Source of the DNA: Gemmatimonadaceae bacterium
GTDB lineage: Bacteria > Gemmatimonadota > Gemmatimonadetes > Gemmatimonadales > Gemmatimonadaceae
Reading direction: 5' to 3'
Length of the DNA stretch: 64,000 nucleotides
Assembly (NCBI GenBank): GCA_020851035.1
Contig: JADZDM010000017.1
Span: forward strand, 1-64,000
Part shown: positions 8,343 to 23,778 of the stretch, in pieces
Layout: every line of letters starts with the position of its first letter
Position numbering within the stretch: position 1 is the stretch's first letter
Position numbers and translations under genes: made by a program
Notes under the pieces: generated by a model
What the model was told of the DNA's origin: nothing
Database searches by the model: none
What the model saw: the letters and a program-made list of their open reading frames with translations, nothing else

Positions 8343-10120
8343 CACCCCCACGCCCGGCACCCGCGGCCCGGCCCACACTCTACCTCACGATTTTCGCCGC
8401 CTGGTTCGCCTCGCTCGCCTGGTTCCACCCGCGCCTGTTGGCACTGCTGCCGCTTGCCGAGTCACGGCTCGCCACCGGCGCGCTGCTCTTCTTCATCGTC
8501 TTCACCGAGATCGCCTGGCTCTACGGCTTCTACAACGTCTTCGTGGTGCTGTTCGCGATGTGGTACCGGCGCCGCCAGCGGGTGTCTCCACCGGCCCCCG
8601 ACGCGCCGATCGAGGGCGAGTTGCCGCGGGTGGCGATGCTCTACCTCACCTGCAACGACTTCGTCGAAGCCAGCGCCGCCTCCTGCCTCGCGCAGGACTA
8701 CGCGGCGTACCGTGTCTACATCCTCGACGACAGCAGTGATGCGGACTGCCGCGCGCAGGTGGATGCCTTCGCCGCGCGCGATCCGGAGCGCATCCAGGTC
8801 GTGCGCCGCAGCGACCGGCGCGGCTTCAAGGCCGGCAACCTCAATCACGGCCTCGCGTCGGCGGCCGTGATGGAGCCCCTGTTCGCGATCGTCGATGCCG
8901 ACGAGATCCTGCCGGCCGACTTCCTCACGCGCATGGTGCCGCGCCTGCTGGGCGACCCCAGCTGCGGCTACGTGCAGGCCAACCATCGCTGCAACCACCG
9001 CGACGCCGGCACGATCGCCGGTGCCGTCGGGGTCGGCATCGACATCCACTGGCGCTGGTACCACCCGCTCCGGAACCGCTGGGGCTTCGTGATGCTGCTC
9101 GGTCACGGGGCGCTCATACGGCGCCAGGTGTGGGAGGAGATCGGCGGGTTCCCGGAGATCGTGAGCGAGGACCTCGGCTTCTCCGTGCGTGCCCGCGAAC
9201 GCGGCTGGGGTGGCGTCTTTGCCGATGACATCGTGTGCCTCGAGGACTTCCCCGAGACCATGCGGGCCTTCCGGGTCCGGCACATCAAGTGGACGCGCGG
9301 CACCTGCGAGTTCTTCGCGCGTGAGATGTGGCCCGTGCTGCGGGCGAAACGGATGCCGTGGGTCGAGAAGCTGGACGTGCTCTTCCCCGCCCTCAGCCTG
9401 CCGCTGGCGCTCTTCTACTTCCTGTTCGTGATCGACGCCAACCTGCTCTTCACGATGTTGTTCTCGCATCCGCGGCCCCTGACGGCAGTGCTGGCCGGCC
9501 ACGAGCTCGTGCTGCCCATGCGCGCGCTCGACGCCCGCTTCGCGGTGGTGAGCAGCTGGGACTTCTTCCTCGTGACGGTGCTCACGTTCGTCGCCCCGGT
9601 GTTGTGCTTCATCGTCGAGCTGGCGCGCACGCCGCGCGAACTGTTCAGCTTCCTCTGCCGGAGCAGCGTGATCTACTCCGCGCTGGGCCCCCTGTCGTCC
9701 CTCGGGGTGGTGGGTTACCTGCTCTCCGGCACGGCGACCTTCCTCGTGACCGGCGATCGCGGCACCGCGAACACCGGCAGTCCCACGCGGCGGTCACCCG
9801 CACCCTGGCGCCGCGCGGTGGCGCTCGTCCGCTCGGCGGTGCAGACCAGCCACCCCGACCATCCGCTGGTGCAGGGATTCGAGATCCTCTGCGGCATCGT
9901 GTTCGCGCTCGCCTGCCTGCAGATGGGACAGCTGTCGTTCCTCGGCCTCGCCCTCGGCTTCGTGATGGCGCCGGTGCTGCACCACACGCCGTGGAACCAT
10001 CCCGTCATCCAGCGGCTGGTGTACGTGCCCTTCACGTTGATCATGGGCGGGCTGGCGGTGGGCGGCATGGGATTGCTGGGGGTGCAGACGGTGTTCTTCG
10101 GGTATGGCTTCCACTTCTGA
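8339..10120 (+). CDS. Membrane family-2 glycosyltransferase (cellulose-synthase-like)
   Basis: 593 residues. Two hydrophobic segments lie at about 12-32 and 48-74, then a cytosolic GT-A domain, then several membrane helices from about 345 to 590. Catalytic landmarks are DDSSD (130-134) and the DADE metal site (186-189), which bind the UDP-sugar; SEDLG (276-280), the general-base region; and RHIKWTRG (314-321) where the family has QxxRW. The His/Lys variation in the last motif is notable. The family polymerises sugars processively at the inner membrane. With the overlapping barrel gene it suggests a two-gene exopolysaccharide synthesis/export unit. There is no PilZ domain and no BcsB/BcsC neighbour, so cellulose itself is not implied. 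Confidence 0.88.
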   Translation: MTPPRPAPAARPTLYLTIFAAWFASLAWFHPRLLALLPLAESRLATGALLFFIVFTEIAWLYGFYNVFVVLFAMWYRRRQRVSPPAPDAPIEGELPRVAMLYLTCNDFVEASAASCLAQDYAAYRVYILDDSSDADCRAQVDAFAARDPERIQVVRRSDRRGFKAGNLNHGLASAAVMEPLFAIVDADEILPADFLTRMVPRLLGDPSCGYVQANHRCNHRDAGTIAGAVGVGIDIHWRWYHPLRNRWGFVMLLGHGALIRRQVWEEIGGFPEIVSEDLGFSVRARERGWGGVFADDIVCLEDFPETMRAFRVRHIKWTRGTCEFFAREMWPVLRAKRMPWVEKLDVLFPALSLPLALFYFLFVIDANLLFTMLFSHPRPLTAVLAGHELVLPMRALDARFAVVSSWDFFLVTVLTFVAPVLCFIVELARTPRELFSFLCRSSVIYSALGPLSSLGVVGYLLSGTATFLVTGDRGTANTGSPTRRSPAPWRRAVALVRSAVQTSHPDHPLVQGFEILCGIVFALACLQMGQLSFLGLALGFVMAPVLHHTPWNHPVIQRLVYVPFTLIMGGLAVGGMGLLGVQTVFFGYGFHF

Positions 10121-10139
10121 GCGCGGGACCAGGGCGCCG

Positions 10140-10244
10140 TTCAAGGGGACGGGGATCTCGAGTTCGAGTGCGTTCAAGGGGACGGAGATCTCGAGTTCAA
10201 GGGGACGGAGATCTTGAACCTTTCGAGGGGACGGGGATCTTGAA
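10140..10244 (+). repeat. REP-like repeat cluster 1 (four 23-bp units)
   Basis: Four direct copies at 10140-10162, 10173-10195, 10196-10218 and 10222-10244. Each unit has short inverted arms (TTCAAG and CTTGAA, or CTCGAG variants) around a G-rich core (GGGGACGGGGAT or GGGGACGGAGAT). Copies 2 and 3 abut directly. The last copy ends 3 bases before the ATG of the DUF952-cupin gene. The same unit recurs in cluster 2 at 17943. The arrangement resembles REP/Y1-transposase-dispersed palindromes; no transposase is in the window. Confidence 0.85.
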
Positions 10245-10247
10245 CGC

Positions 10248-11135
10248 ATGCACACCCACGCCGACACCACCGTCTTCCACATCTGCTCCCGCGCCGCGCT
10301 CGCCGAGGCACGCGCCCGCGGCGTCTACCGCGCCGGGAGCCTGCTCGGCGAGGGGTTCATCCACCTCTCGCGCGCGCACCAGGTCCCGGGTACCGCCCGC
10401 GCGTTCTTCGCCGGCGTGCCCGACCTGGTCCTGCTGGTGATCGACCCGACGTTGCTCACGTCGCCGCTCGTGTACGAGCCCCCGGCTCCACCACCGGGCG
10501 CAACCGAGACCGACGACCGCGCCGCCGAGCTGTTCCCGCACTGCTATGGTCCGCTCGACCTCGACGCGATCATCGACGTCGTCGACCTCGCCACGTTCGA
10601 TGGCACGCCGGTGCACGCCGACACCGCGGCGCTGCTCCGCCACTACCGGTTCGACCGCCTCCCCCTCGAGGGAACGCTCTACCGCAGCACCTGGCGCTCG
10701 ACGGTCGAGAACGACGCGGGCGAGCCGGCCGGCACGGCGATGATCGGGCTGTACGCCGACAGCCCGCGCAGCGTCTCCTGCTTCCATCGCCTGGCACACG
10801 CCGAGGTGTGGCATGTCCATGCGGGCGACCCCTTCACCCTCCACCTGCTGCATGAGGACGGGCGGACCGAGACGGTGCTGATGGGCACCGATCCCACCGC
10901 CGGCCAGCAGGTGCAGCACGTGATCCCGGCGGGGTCATGGCAGGCGGGCTGCCTGGTGCCGGGTGGCCGCCATGCCCTCTTCGGCTGCACCATGGCGCCG
11001 GGCTTCACCGGCACCTGCTTCGAGGCCGCCGTGCCTGCCGAGCTGGCGGCTCGCTATCCGGGCGCGGCCGACGTGATCGCGCGACTGTCGGTGACCGGCG
11101 GTGCCACCCGCATGCCGGCAGGGTTCGCGACGTAG
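10248..11135 (+). CDS. DUF952-cupin (DUF985-type) fusion protein
   Basis: 295 residues, no signal peptide. Residues 1-110 match DUF952: a VFHICSRAALAEARARGVYRAGSL start and the GFIHLS motif. Residues about 125-285 match the cupin_5/DUF985 domain: GTLYRSTWRS, then FHRLAHAEVWHVHAGDPF, with His residues typical of a cupin barrel, then GSWQAG and GCTMAPGF. The two domains are usually separate small proteins of unknown function, perhaps sugar or small-molecule enzymes. The start codon lies 3 bases after the last REP-like unit, so no normal Shine-Dalgarno is visible. It converges with the DUF1566 gene. Confidence 0.88.
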   Translation: MHTHADTTVFHICSRAALAEARARGVYRAGSLLGEGFIHLSRAHQVPGTARAFFAGVPDLVLLVIDPTLLTSPLVYEPPAPPPGATETDDRAAELFPHCYGPLDLDAIIDVVDLATFDGTPVHADTAALLRHYRFDRLPLEGTLYRSTWRSTVENDAGEPAGTAMIGLYADSPRSVSCFHRLAHAEVWHVHAGDPFTLHLLHEDGRTETVLMGTDPTAGQQVQHVIPAGSWQAGCLVPGGRHALFGCTMAPGFTGTCFEAAVPAELAARYPGAADVIARLSVTGGATRMPAGFAT

Positions 11136-11181
11136 GATCTCCGGATCCCGTTGTCGAACGTCGGCTCCACGCGTCGCGAGG

Positions 11182-11856
11182 CTACGGCCGCGGGATCGGC
11201 GCCCCCACGTCGCCGTCGTGCACCGGCAGCGCGAACGCCATGTTGTGCTTGTCGATGCGGTCCTGGCCGCCGGCCGCGAAGCCGAAGAACCAGCCATAGG
11301 CGCGGTCCTTCGCATAGTCCACGTTCGACCAGTAGCCGTACGAGCGCACCTTCTGGAAGTCGCCCGTCACCTTCAGCCCCCATCCCGGCTGCACCGGCGT
11401 GCCGGCGGTGTCGAAGTAGCCCTTGTTGGCGAGCGTGACGTACCAGAGGTGCGCCATCTCGCTGTAAGTGCGCGAGGAGTCCCGCGTGCGGGGATTGTAG
11501 CCGCAGTCGCTGCCGTCGTTGCTCCAGTCGCAGCCGCGGCGCCCGGTGTCCACGATGGTCGGCAGGCGCCAGCCACCCACCGATCCCACCACCAGCGACG
11601 ACGCCCAGGCGTTCGCGCTGCCCCAGTCCATCAGCCCCTTCACGTCCGCGTCACGCAGCCAGGTGATGCGCAGCACCGTGTCGTAGAACGCCTCGGGGCC
11701 GTTGGCCGTGTTGCCATCGAGGTCGCGCGGCTGCAGGGTGGACTGCCAGGTGCCCTGCGCGTGCGCCACGCACGGCGTACCACCCAGCACCGCCGCGCCC
11801 AGCAACGCCACCGCAACCACCCGGCGCGTCATCCGTGCGATCGTGATTCCGCTCAT
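11182..11856 (-). CDS. Secreted DUF1566-like protein
   Basis: 224 residues from the ATG at 11856, chosen because GGGAGG lies 5 bases upstream; in-frame starts at 11883-11886 are less likely. A signal peptide ends VAHAQG. The mature part has the DUF1566/Lcl pattern: LTWLRDAD-like motif, MDWGSANAWASSL, GGWRLPT, then a late YWSNVDY and FGFAAGGQDRIDK. The family is periplasmic or surface-exposed, with a C-type-lectin-like fold, and binding roles are inferred. It follows the DJ-1/PfpI gene by 26 bp and is probably the last gene of that operon. Confidence 0.85.
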   Translation of the reverse strand: MSGITIARMTRRVVAVALLGAAVLGGTPCVAHAQGTWQSTLQPRDLDGNTANGPEAFYDTVLRITWLRDADVKGLMDWGSANAWASSLVVGSVGGWRLPTIVDTGRRGCDWSNDGSDCGYNPRTRDSSRTYSEMAHLWYVTLANKGYFDTAGTPVQPGWGLKVTGDFQKVRSYGYWSNVDYAKDRAYGWFFGFAAGGQDRIDKHNMAFALPVHDGDVGAPIPRP

Positions 11857-11882
11857 CCGTCCTCCCATCGTGAGTGTGTGCA

Positions 11883-12656
11883 TCAACCGGCACGGGCGCG
11901 ACGCGAGCCACGGGCCGCCACCGCGGCCCCCCGTGAGAACTCCGCGTACGCCGCCACCATCGCCGCCGTGATCTCCGGCCCCGCCGCCTCCGGTGAGCCG
12001 GCGTGGAACGGCGGCTGCGGGTCGTACTCGATGTTGAGCTGCGTGCGCTTCGCCACGGTCTCGCCCGCGATCCGCGCGAGCAGCGTCAGCGCCAGGTCGA
12101 TCCCCGCCGACACGCCGGCGCCGGTGACGACGTTGCCGTCGGTCACGACCCGCTCCGCCACCGGCGTGGCGCCAAGCAGCGGCAGGATCGAGTCACGCAC
12201 GCCCCAGTGCGACGTGGCGCGCCGGCCCTTCAGCAGCCCCGCCGCGCCCAGCACCAGCGATCCGGTGCACACACTCGTGATGTACGACGCGCGCGGCGCC
12301 CGATCGGCCAGGAACGTCAGCACCTCCTCGTCCTGCATCGCGGCCAGCGTGCCCCGCGTGCCGCCCGGCACGAAGAGCATGTCCACGTCCGCCGGACACT
12401 CCGCGAACGTCGTCGTCGCCGTGAACGGGATCCCCGACGCCAGCAGCGTGTGCCGGTCCTTCCACACCAGGTGTGTCTCCAGCGCACCCGACAACACCGC
12501 ATGTGGTCCGACGAGGTCCAGCGGATACATCCCCGGGTACATCACCATCGCCAGTTTCATCGGTGCCGATCCTCGCACGGGGGGGCCGAGCCGGTGGAGC
12601 AGCGGGAGTGCCCCGATGCCCATCGCGGCCGCTTTCGTGAATGTCCTCCGGTCCAT
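11883..12656 (-). CDS. DJ-1/PfpI family protein with Tat-type signal
   Basis: 257 residues from the ATG at 12656 (MDRRTFTKAA); the frame is open further upstream but lacks coding character. RRTFTK resembles a twin-arginine signal, suggesting export of a folded protein. The domain has MYPGMYPLDLVGPHAVL, VPGG, and the nucleophile elbow SVCTGSLVLGAAGLL with the catalytic Cys, then TSHWGVRD. This pattern is closest to the isonitrile hydratase/AraC-N-terminal branch of the superfamily rather than PfpI proteases. Exact substrate is unknown. The gene lies 71 bp after the amidohydrolase gene. Confidence 0.87.
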   Translation of the reverse strand: MDRRTFTKAAAMGIGALPLLHRLGPPVRGSAPMKLAMVMYPGMYPLDLVGPHAVLSGALETHLVWKDRHTLLASGIPFTATTTFAECPADVDMLFVPGGTRGTLAAMQDEEVLTFLADRAPRASYITSVCTGSLVLGAAGLLKGRRATSHWGVRDSILPLLGATPVAERVVTDGNVVTGAGVSAGIDLALTLLARIAGETVAKRTQLNIEYDPQPPFHAGSPEAAGPEITAAMVAAYAEFSRGAAVAARGSRRARAG

Positions 12657-12727
12657 CGTCACACTCCTCTCGTTCCGGGGAACGACCTGCCGGCCCACAC
12701 GCCGGCCGCGTGCCATGACACCTGTGC

Positions 12728-14415
<1,688 letters not shown>

Positions 14416-14416
<1 letters not shown>

Positions 14417-17400
14417 CAGTTCGCCCTCGGCGTGGTGGTGGAGATTCCCGCCAGCCCCTTGTCACGCAGGAGCTGGTTGAACGGCGCGACGTGCTCGCGC
14501 ATCACCGCATCCAGCGCCGTGCGGGCGGCGCGGGTGCGCGCCGTGAGCAGGCTCCCCACAGTGCGCTGCGGTTCGGTGGGCGGGTCGTCCGAGCCATTGA
14601 GGTCGTTGATCAGGTAGAAGAACTTCTCGGCCAGCTTCGCCTGGTACCGGATCATGTCCTGCCCGCGCCCCGTGATCCGGAGCTGGATCAGCGCCTCCTC
14701 CACGTCCACCAGCCGCTGCTCCACCACACCGGCCCGTGCCAGCACCGCCGTGTCGGTGATGGTCGCCTTCACCGTCAGCAGCTGCGCCCGTGCGACCTCG
14801 ATCGCGTTGATCATCGCCACCGCGCTGTCCAGCTGCGTCGTCAGCTCGCGCTGCAGTGTCGTCTTCGCGACGATCCCCGCATCGGTGGCCTGGCTGTTCG
14901 GGTCACGCCGCACCTCGATCGGCTGCACCTGCACCGTGGTGCCGACAGTCAGCTTCACGGTGTACCTGCCTGGCGGGAGCATGATGCTCGTGGGGTACAC
15001 GCCCGGCGCGCTGCGCCCCGTCACGCCCACCGTCACCTCTGGCGCGTGCAACGGGCTCGTTCGCACCAGCACCGGCTTCGACCAGTCGGACTGCAGGTCC
15101 CAGTAGACGCGATTCACGCCGGGCAGCGCCGTGGCCTCCAGCGTGCGCACCACGGAATCGCGGGCGTCGAGGATCGTCAGCACCGGCGGGGTGGCGGGCA
15201 CCGACTTGAGCCAGTAGCTCAGCGAGGCGCCGTAGCGCGGGTTCGTGCCCGCCACCTGGTCCTCGAACGGCGCCCACGGCCCCTCGGCCATGCGGAACCG
15301 GTACACCGGACGCGGTGCGAACAGGTGCGCGTCCTTCGCCACCACCTCCGCCGAGAGCTGCTGGAGCGGCGTGACGTCATCGAGGATCCAGAAGCCACGC
15401 CCGTAGGTGGCGAGCACCAGGTCGTTGAAGTGTTCCTGCACCGTCACGTCCACCACCGGGGCGTGCGGCAGGTTGTTCTGCAGCGGCTGCCAGAGCGCGC
15501 CGCCGTTGAACGAGACATGGAGTGCGTTCTCGGTGCCCAGGTACAACAGGCCACGCCGCACCGGATCCTCCTTCACCCAGTGTGCATACGAGAGCGGCGA
15601 CTTCGCGATGCCGGCGACCAGCAGCGTCCACGTCTTCCCCAGGTCCGTCGTGCGAAACACCCAGGGGTCGTGGTTGTCCACCTGGTGTGCATCCACGGTG
15701 AGGTACGCCGTGTTCGCATCCCACCGCGAGGGCGCGATGTTGCTGATGGTCGCCCATTCCGGCAGGCCCGCCGCCTTCGGGGTCACGTTCGTCCAGCTCG
15801 CGCCGTTGTCCACCGAGAGCTGCACCAGCCCGTCATTCGTGCCGGCCCAGAGCTGCCCCTTCGCGACCGGCGACTCGGCGATCGCGAACACCACGCCGGC
15901 GTACTCCACGCCGATGTTGTCCGGGGTGAGGCCGCCGGAGATGCCCTGCCGCGTGCGGTCGTTGCGCGTCAGGTCCGGGCTGATCACCTGCCACGACCGT
16001 CCGCCGTCGCCGGTGGCATGCACATGCTGGCTGCCCACGTACACCCGGTTGTGGTCGTGCGGCGAGATCGTGAGCGGGAACGACCACTGGAAGCGGTACT
16101 TCACCGAGTCGGCACCGTGCCCCGTGGTGACCTCGGGCCAGATCTCCACCGGCGACGAGATGCGCGTGCGCAAGTCATAGCGCGTGACGATGCCGCCGAC
16201 GCTGCCGTTCCCCGATGCGCTCGACCAGACGAGGTTGGAGTCCACCGGATCGGGCGTGGCCCAGCCGCTCTCGCCGCCGCCCACCGAGTGCCACGCCGCG
16301 CGCGGGATCCCGGCGTCGCCGAAGTAACCGATCACACGGCTGTTGCTCGGCCCACGCGCCGACTGGCCGTCCTGCCGGTTGCCGTACACGAAGTACGGGA
16401 TGCGATTGTCCACCGTGACGTGGTACATCTGCGCGATAGGCAGCTGGATCCGGTTCCAGGTGCGCCCGCGGTTGCTGGTGATCGAGACGCCGACATCGTG
16501 CGCCACCACCATGCGGTCGGTGTTGCGCGGATCCATCCACAGGTCGTGGTGGTCGCCACCCGGGTACTGCGAATACGGCGGGTCGATGATGTGCCGGCCG
16601 GCGTCGAGGGTCTTCGACCAGTTGGCGGCCAGGAAGTACGCCTCGTTCTCGTTGTCGGGGGCCACCACCACGCGCGTGTAGTAGTGCGTGCGCCCGCCGA
16701 GCTGCCGGTCATGGCTCACCAGATTCCAGCTCGCACCGCCGTTGTCCGAGCGCCAGAGTTCCCCCGTCTCGGTTTCGACGCCGGGCAGCGGCACACCATC
16801 GCTGGTCTCGATCAGCGCATAGATCCGGTCGGGGTTCGTTGGCGCGACCGACAGGTCCGCCTTGCCGAACGGCTTCGTCGGCAACCCGTTGCCGCGCAGG
16901 CGCGTCCAGGTGGCGCCGCCGTCGGTGCTCTTCCAGATGCCGCTCCCCGGCCCGCCACTCGTGCGACCCCACGTGTGCACCTCGAACTGCCAGGTGGTGG
17001 CGTACACGATGCGCGGATTGTGCGGATCGAACTCCACGTCGTTGCCGCCCGTTTTCTCGTCCACGAAGAGCACACGGGTCCACGTCGTGCCACCATCGGC
17101 CGTGCGGTAGACGCCGCGGTCGGGATGCGGCCCGTAGCCCGTGCCCAGCGCTGCGACGAGGACGATGTCCGGGTTCGTCGGATGGATCGCGATGCGGGCG
17201 ATGCGGCCCGTGTTGTCGAGGCCCAGCTTCTTCCACGTGCGCCCGGCGTCGGTGGAGCGGAAGATGCCCCACCCCACCGAGATGTTGCTCCGGATGTTCG
17301 GCTCACCGGTGCCCGCCCACACCACGTTCTGGTCCGATGGGGCGATCGCGAGGGCGCCGATCGAGAGCACCGGCTGCCCGTCGAAGATCGGGTCCCAGTG

Positions 17401-17670
17401 CAGCCCCGCGTCGGTGGTCTTGAAGATCCCGCCGGAGGCGGCACCGGCGTAGATGATGTTCGGGTCGCCGGGAATGCCGGCCACCGCAACGACCCGGTTC
17501 CCCTCGGGCCCGATGTGCCGGAAGGTGAGCTGGCCCAGCATGTCGGACGCCACCAGCGGGGCATCGGCCGCGGGCTGGGCGGACGGGCGGCGGCGCTGGG
17601 CACCGGCAGCCGGCGGGAGAAGCAGCGGGAGCGCGACGGCTCCTGCGACGAGGACGGAGAACAGGCGCAT
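14416..17670 (-). CDS. Secreted VPS10/BNR-repeat beta-propeller protein
   Basis: 1084 residues with a signal peptide ending AAGAQ. Residues about 45-760 contain many BNR/sortilin-type blades of the form STDGGATW, FRTTDLGKTW and SNRGRTW, each with hydrophobic strands and often preceded by LAIAP or VVAPDN, so one or two large propellers. The C-terminal 300 residues are a beta-rich region then a helical tail. This architecture is common among exported proteins annotated as glycosyl hydrolase/photosystem-II-stability-like, but no sialidase catalytic residues were identified, so enzymatic activity is doubtful. It leads the amidohydrolase/DJ-1/DUF1566 operon. Confidence 0.88.
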
Positions 17671-17942
17671 GGCGACCCGGGGCGGGAGTCCGTTCCAGCG
17701 AGGCGGCGGCGCGCGGCGCCTGTGGAGTCCGGGGGGCCGTAGGCCGCGCCGGTCCCGCCAGGAGCAGGTGTCCGCCAGAAACTAGCCTTTGCTAGTATTT
17801 TTCTGAACATCATTCAGATTTTTGACGTGTCAAGGGTGCAGCAGAGCGGCGCCCGCGGGTCCTACCATCCCCGCATCCCCTGTTCTGCCCGCCAGCCCGT
17901 CCGGCGTGCCTGCGGCGACTCGCGCCGGCCGAGTCTTCCGCG

Positions 17943-18044
17943 TTCAAGGGGACGGGGATCTTGAGTTCAAGGGGACGGGGATCTTGAACGCGAGGGGCTT
18001 CAAGGGGACGGGGATCTCGAGTTCAAGGGGACGGGGATCTTGAA
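17943..18044 (+). repeat. REP-like repeat cluster 2 (four 23-bp units)
   Basis: Four direct copies at 17943-17965, 17966-17988, 17999-18021 and 18022-18044, in two abutting pairs. Units have TTCAAG/CTTGAA or CTCGAG arms and the same GGGGACGGGGAT core as cluster 1, in the same orientation, about 7.8 kb away. They sit in the leader region of the oxidoreductase gene. Confidence 0.85.
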
Positions 18045-18075
18045 AGACACCCATCCCAACCGGGCCCAAGCATCA

Positions 18076-18105
18076 CCCCCGGTAGCGCACCCGGCCTACC
18101 GGGGG
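18076..18105 (+). promoter_or_regulatory. Perfect 10-bp hairpin upstream of the oxidoreductase gene
   Basis: CCCCCGGTAG (18076-18085) pairs perfectly with CTACCGGGGG (18096-18105) around a 10-base loop. It lies 85 bases before the ATG and has no T-tract, so it is more likely a leader structure than an intrinsic terminator. Confidence 0.45.
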
Positions 18106-18190
18106 CATCCTTTCCTTAGCCGGTTACGTGCCGGTTCTCGCTTCAGCTCGCTGAGTCCCACCCGCGCACGCGCGCGACCGATCCTTCCGG

Positions 18191-22936
<4,746 letters not shown>

Positions 22937-22960
22937 GCCGGCAGGTTCACGCCTGAAACG

Positions 22961-23000
22961 ACGACGGCCCTGCTTCCGGCATCGGAGGCAGGGCCGTCGT
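22961..23000. terminator. Strong bidirectional hairpin terminator
   Basis: ACGACGGCCCTGCTTCCG pairs with the segment ending at 23000, giving an 18-bp stem with one G-T wobble and a GCAT loop. It lies between the convergent oxidoreductase and toxin genes and can serve both. No long T-tract follows. Confidence 0.8.
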
Positions 23001-23017
23001 GTCTCCCAACGGAGCGC

Positions 23018-23398
23018 TCAGACGCCGAAGCCAAGCGATTGCGCCACTTCCCGCTGGCGCTTGTCGTTGGTCAGGAATGTCAGCTTCGATGGATCAGGCG
23101 ACAGGTACAGCGCTGTCGCGAGGTGATAGCAGTCCGCACCGCGCACGTAGCCGGCACCGAGCACCCGGGCGATCTCCGGTGTCAGCGCCCGCGGCACGGT
23201 GACCCATCGCAGCGGGCGAAGCAGCCCGGCGGATGCACCACGCCCCTCGCGCCGACACACACTCGCCAGTTCGGCTTCGAGTAACGGTGACGCGTGGACG
23301 AGGGCAAAGCTCGCGAGCCTTCGCTTCACGTCGGGCGCCGCTGCCTCATCCAGCGCGACGGCCACGAGAACGGAGCTGTCGACGAATGCCGCGCTCAT
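23018..23398 (-). CDS. vapC: VapC-type PIN-domain toxin
   Basis: 126 residues. PIN-domain acids are in place: Asp7 (FVDSSVLV), Glu41/43 (LLEAELAS), Asp89 (RGADCYHLA) and Asp112 (LTNDKRQ), forming the Mg-dependent RNase site. VapC toxins cleave tRNA or rRNA when unbound by antitoxin. The gene overlaps the antitoxin gene by 4 bp and ends 18 bp from the shared terminator hairpin. Confidence 0.9.
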   Translation of the reverse strand: MSAAFVDSSVLVAVALDEAAAPDVKRRLASFALVHASPLLEAELASVCRREGRGASAGLLRPLRWVTVPRALTPEIARVLGAGYVRGADCYHLATALYLSPDPSKLTFLTNDKRQREVAQSLGFGV

Positions 23399-23685
23399 TC
23401 TCGATCCTCGAGGAACCGCTGCAGTGCCCCCGGAGCCGCGTCGCCGAATGGGAGGTCCAGGAACTCACTGGGATGCCCGACCGCCGGAGTGATCTCCCCC
23501 CGCGCCTCGAGCTCCGCAATCCGCTCCTCGAGCGTCTGCGGCTTCTTCTCCGGCGGCGTGATCGGACGCAACTCGGCAACCGGCTCGCCGTGGACGGTGA
23601 TGATGAACGAGCTGCCCTCGCGAACTCGCCTGACGAGGGCCGAGAGCTGGGCCTTGGCGTCGTAGATCGAGTATTCGTCCGGCAT
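23395..23685 (-). CDS. Phd/YefM-family antitoxin
   Basis: 96 residues. The first 50 fit the Phd/YefM DNA-binding fold (YSIYDAKAQLSALVRRVREGSSFIITVHGEPVAEL). The rest is a charged helical tail (ERIAELEARGE) that would wrap the PIN toxin. The genes overlap (ATGA), which couples their translation. The start codon lies 6 bases after a good -10 element, so the transcript may be leaderless. A palindrome in the promoter spacer fits autorepression. Confidence 0.88.
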   Translation of the reverse strand: MPDEYSIYDAKAQLSALVRRVREGSSFIITVHGEPVAELRPITPPEKKPQTLEERIAELEARGEITPAVGHPSEFLDLPFGDAAPGALQRFLEDRE

Positions 23686-23691
23686 GCCACA

Positions 23692-23719
23692 AGATAACAG
23701 CCTAGTCAGACTAGTTCAA
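23692..23719 (-). promoter_or_regulatory. Toxin-antitoxin promoter with operator palindrome
   Basis: On the minus strand, TTGAAC (23714-23719) and TTATCT (23692-23697) are separated by 16 bases. The spacer holds the palindrome CTAGT-CTG-ACTAG (23702-23714), a likely site for the antitoxin. Transcription would start at or next to the ATG at 23685. Confidence 0.6.
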
Positions 23720-23778
23720 TAGAACGAAGCCGCGATTTCGCATGCCAGGACTCGGCTCACCCTCTCCGAACCAAGGCC

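Larger units (their letters stand above)
17671..18190. other. Divergent intergenic region with AT-rich segment, REP cluster and hairpin
   Basis: 520 bases between the BNR gene (minus) and the oxidoreductase gene (plus), with no gene. A short AT-rich stretch at about 17780-17822 contrasts sharply with its surroundings. It contains the inverted repeats ACTAGC/GCTAGT (17781-17796) followed by ATTTTT, and CTGAA/TTCAG (17803-17817), and is a plausible promoter/operator zone for the BNR gene. REP cluster 2 and a 10-bp hairpin follow. Confidence 0.6.

Noticed and set aside
14491-17742. 1083-codon open frame on the plus strand opposite the BNR gene
   Set aside because: His/Arg/Val-rich composition with no domain; it is the high-GC antisense shadow of a clear propeller gene on the minus strand.
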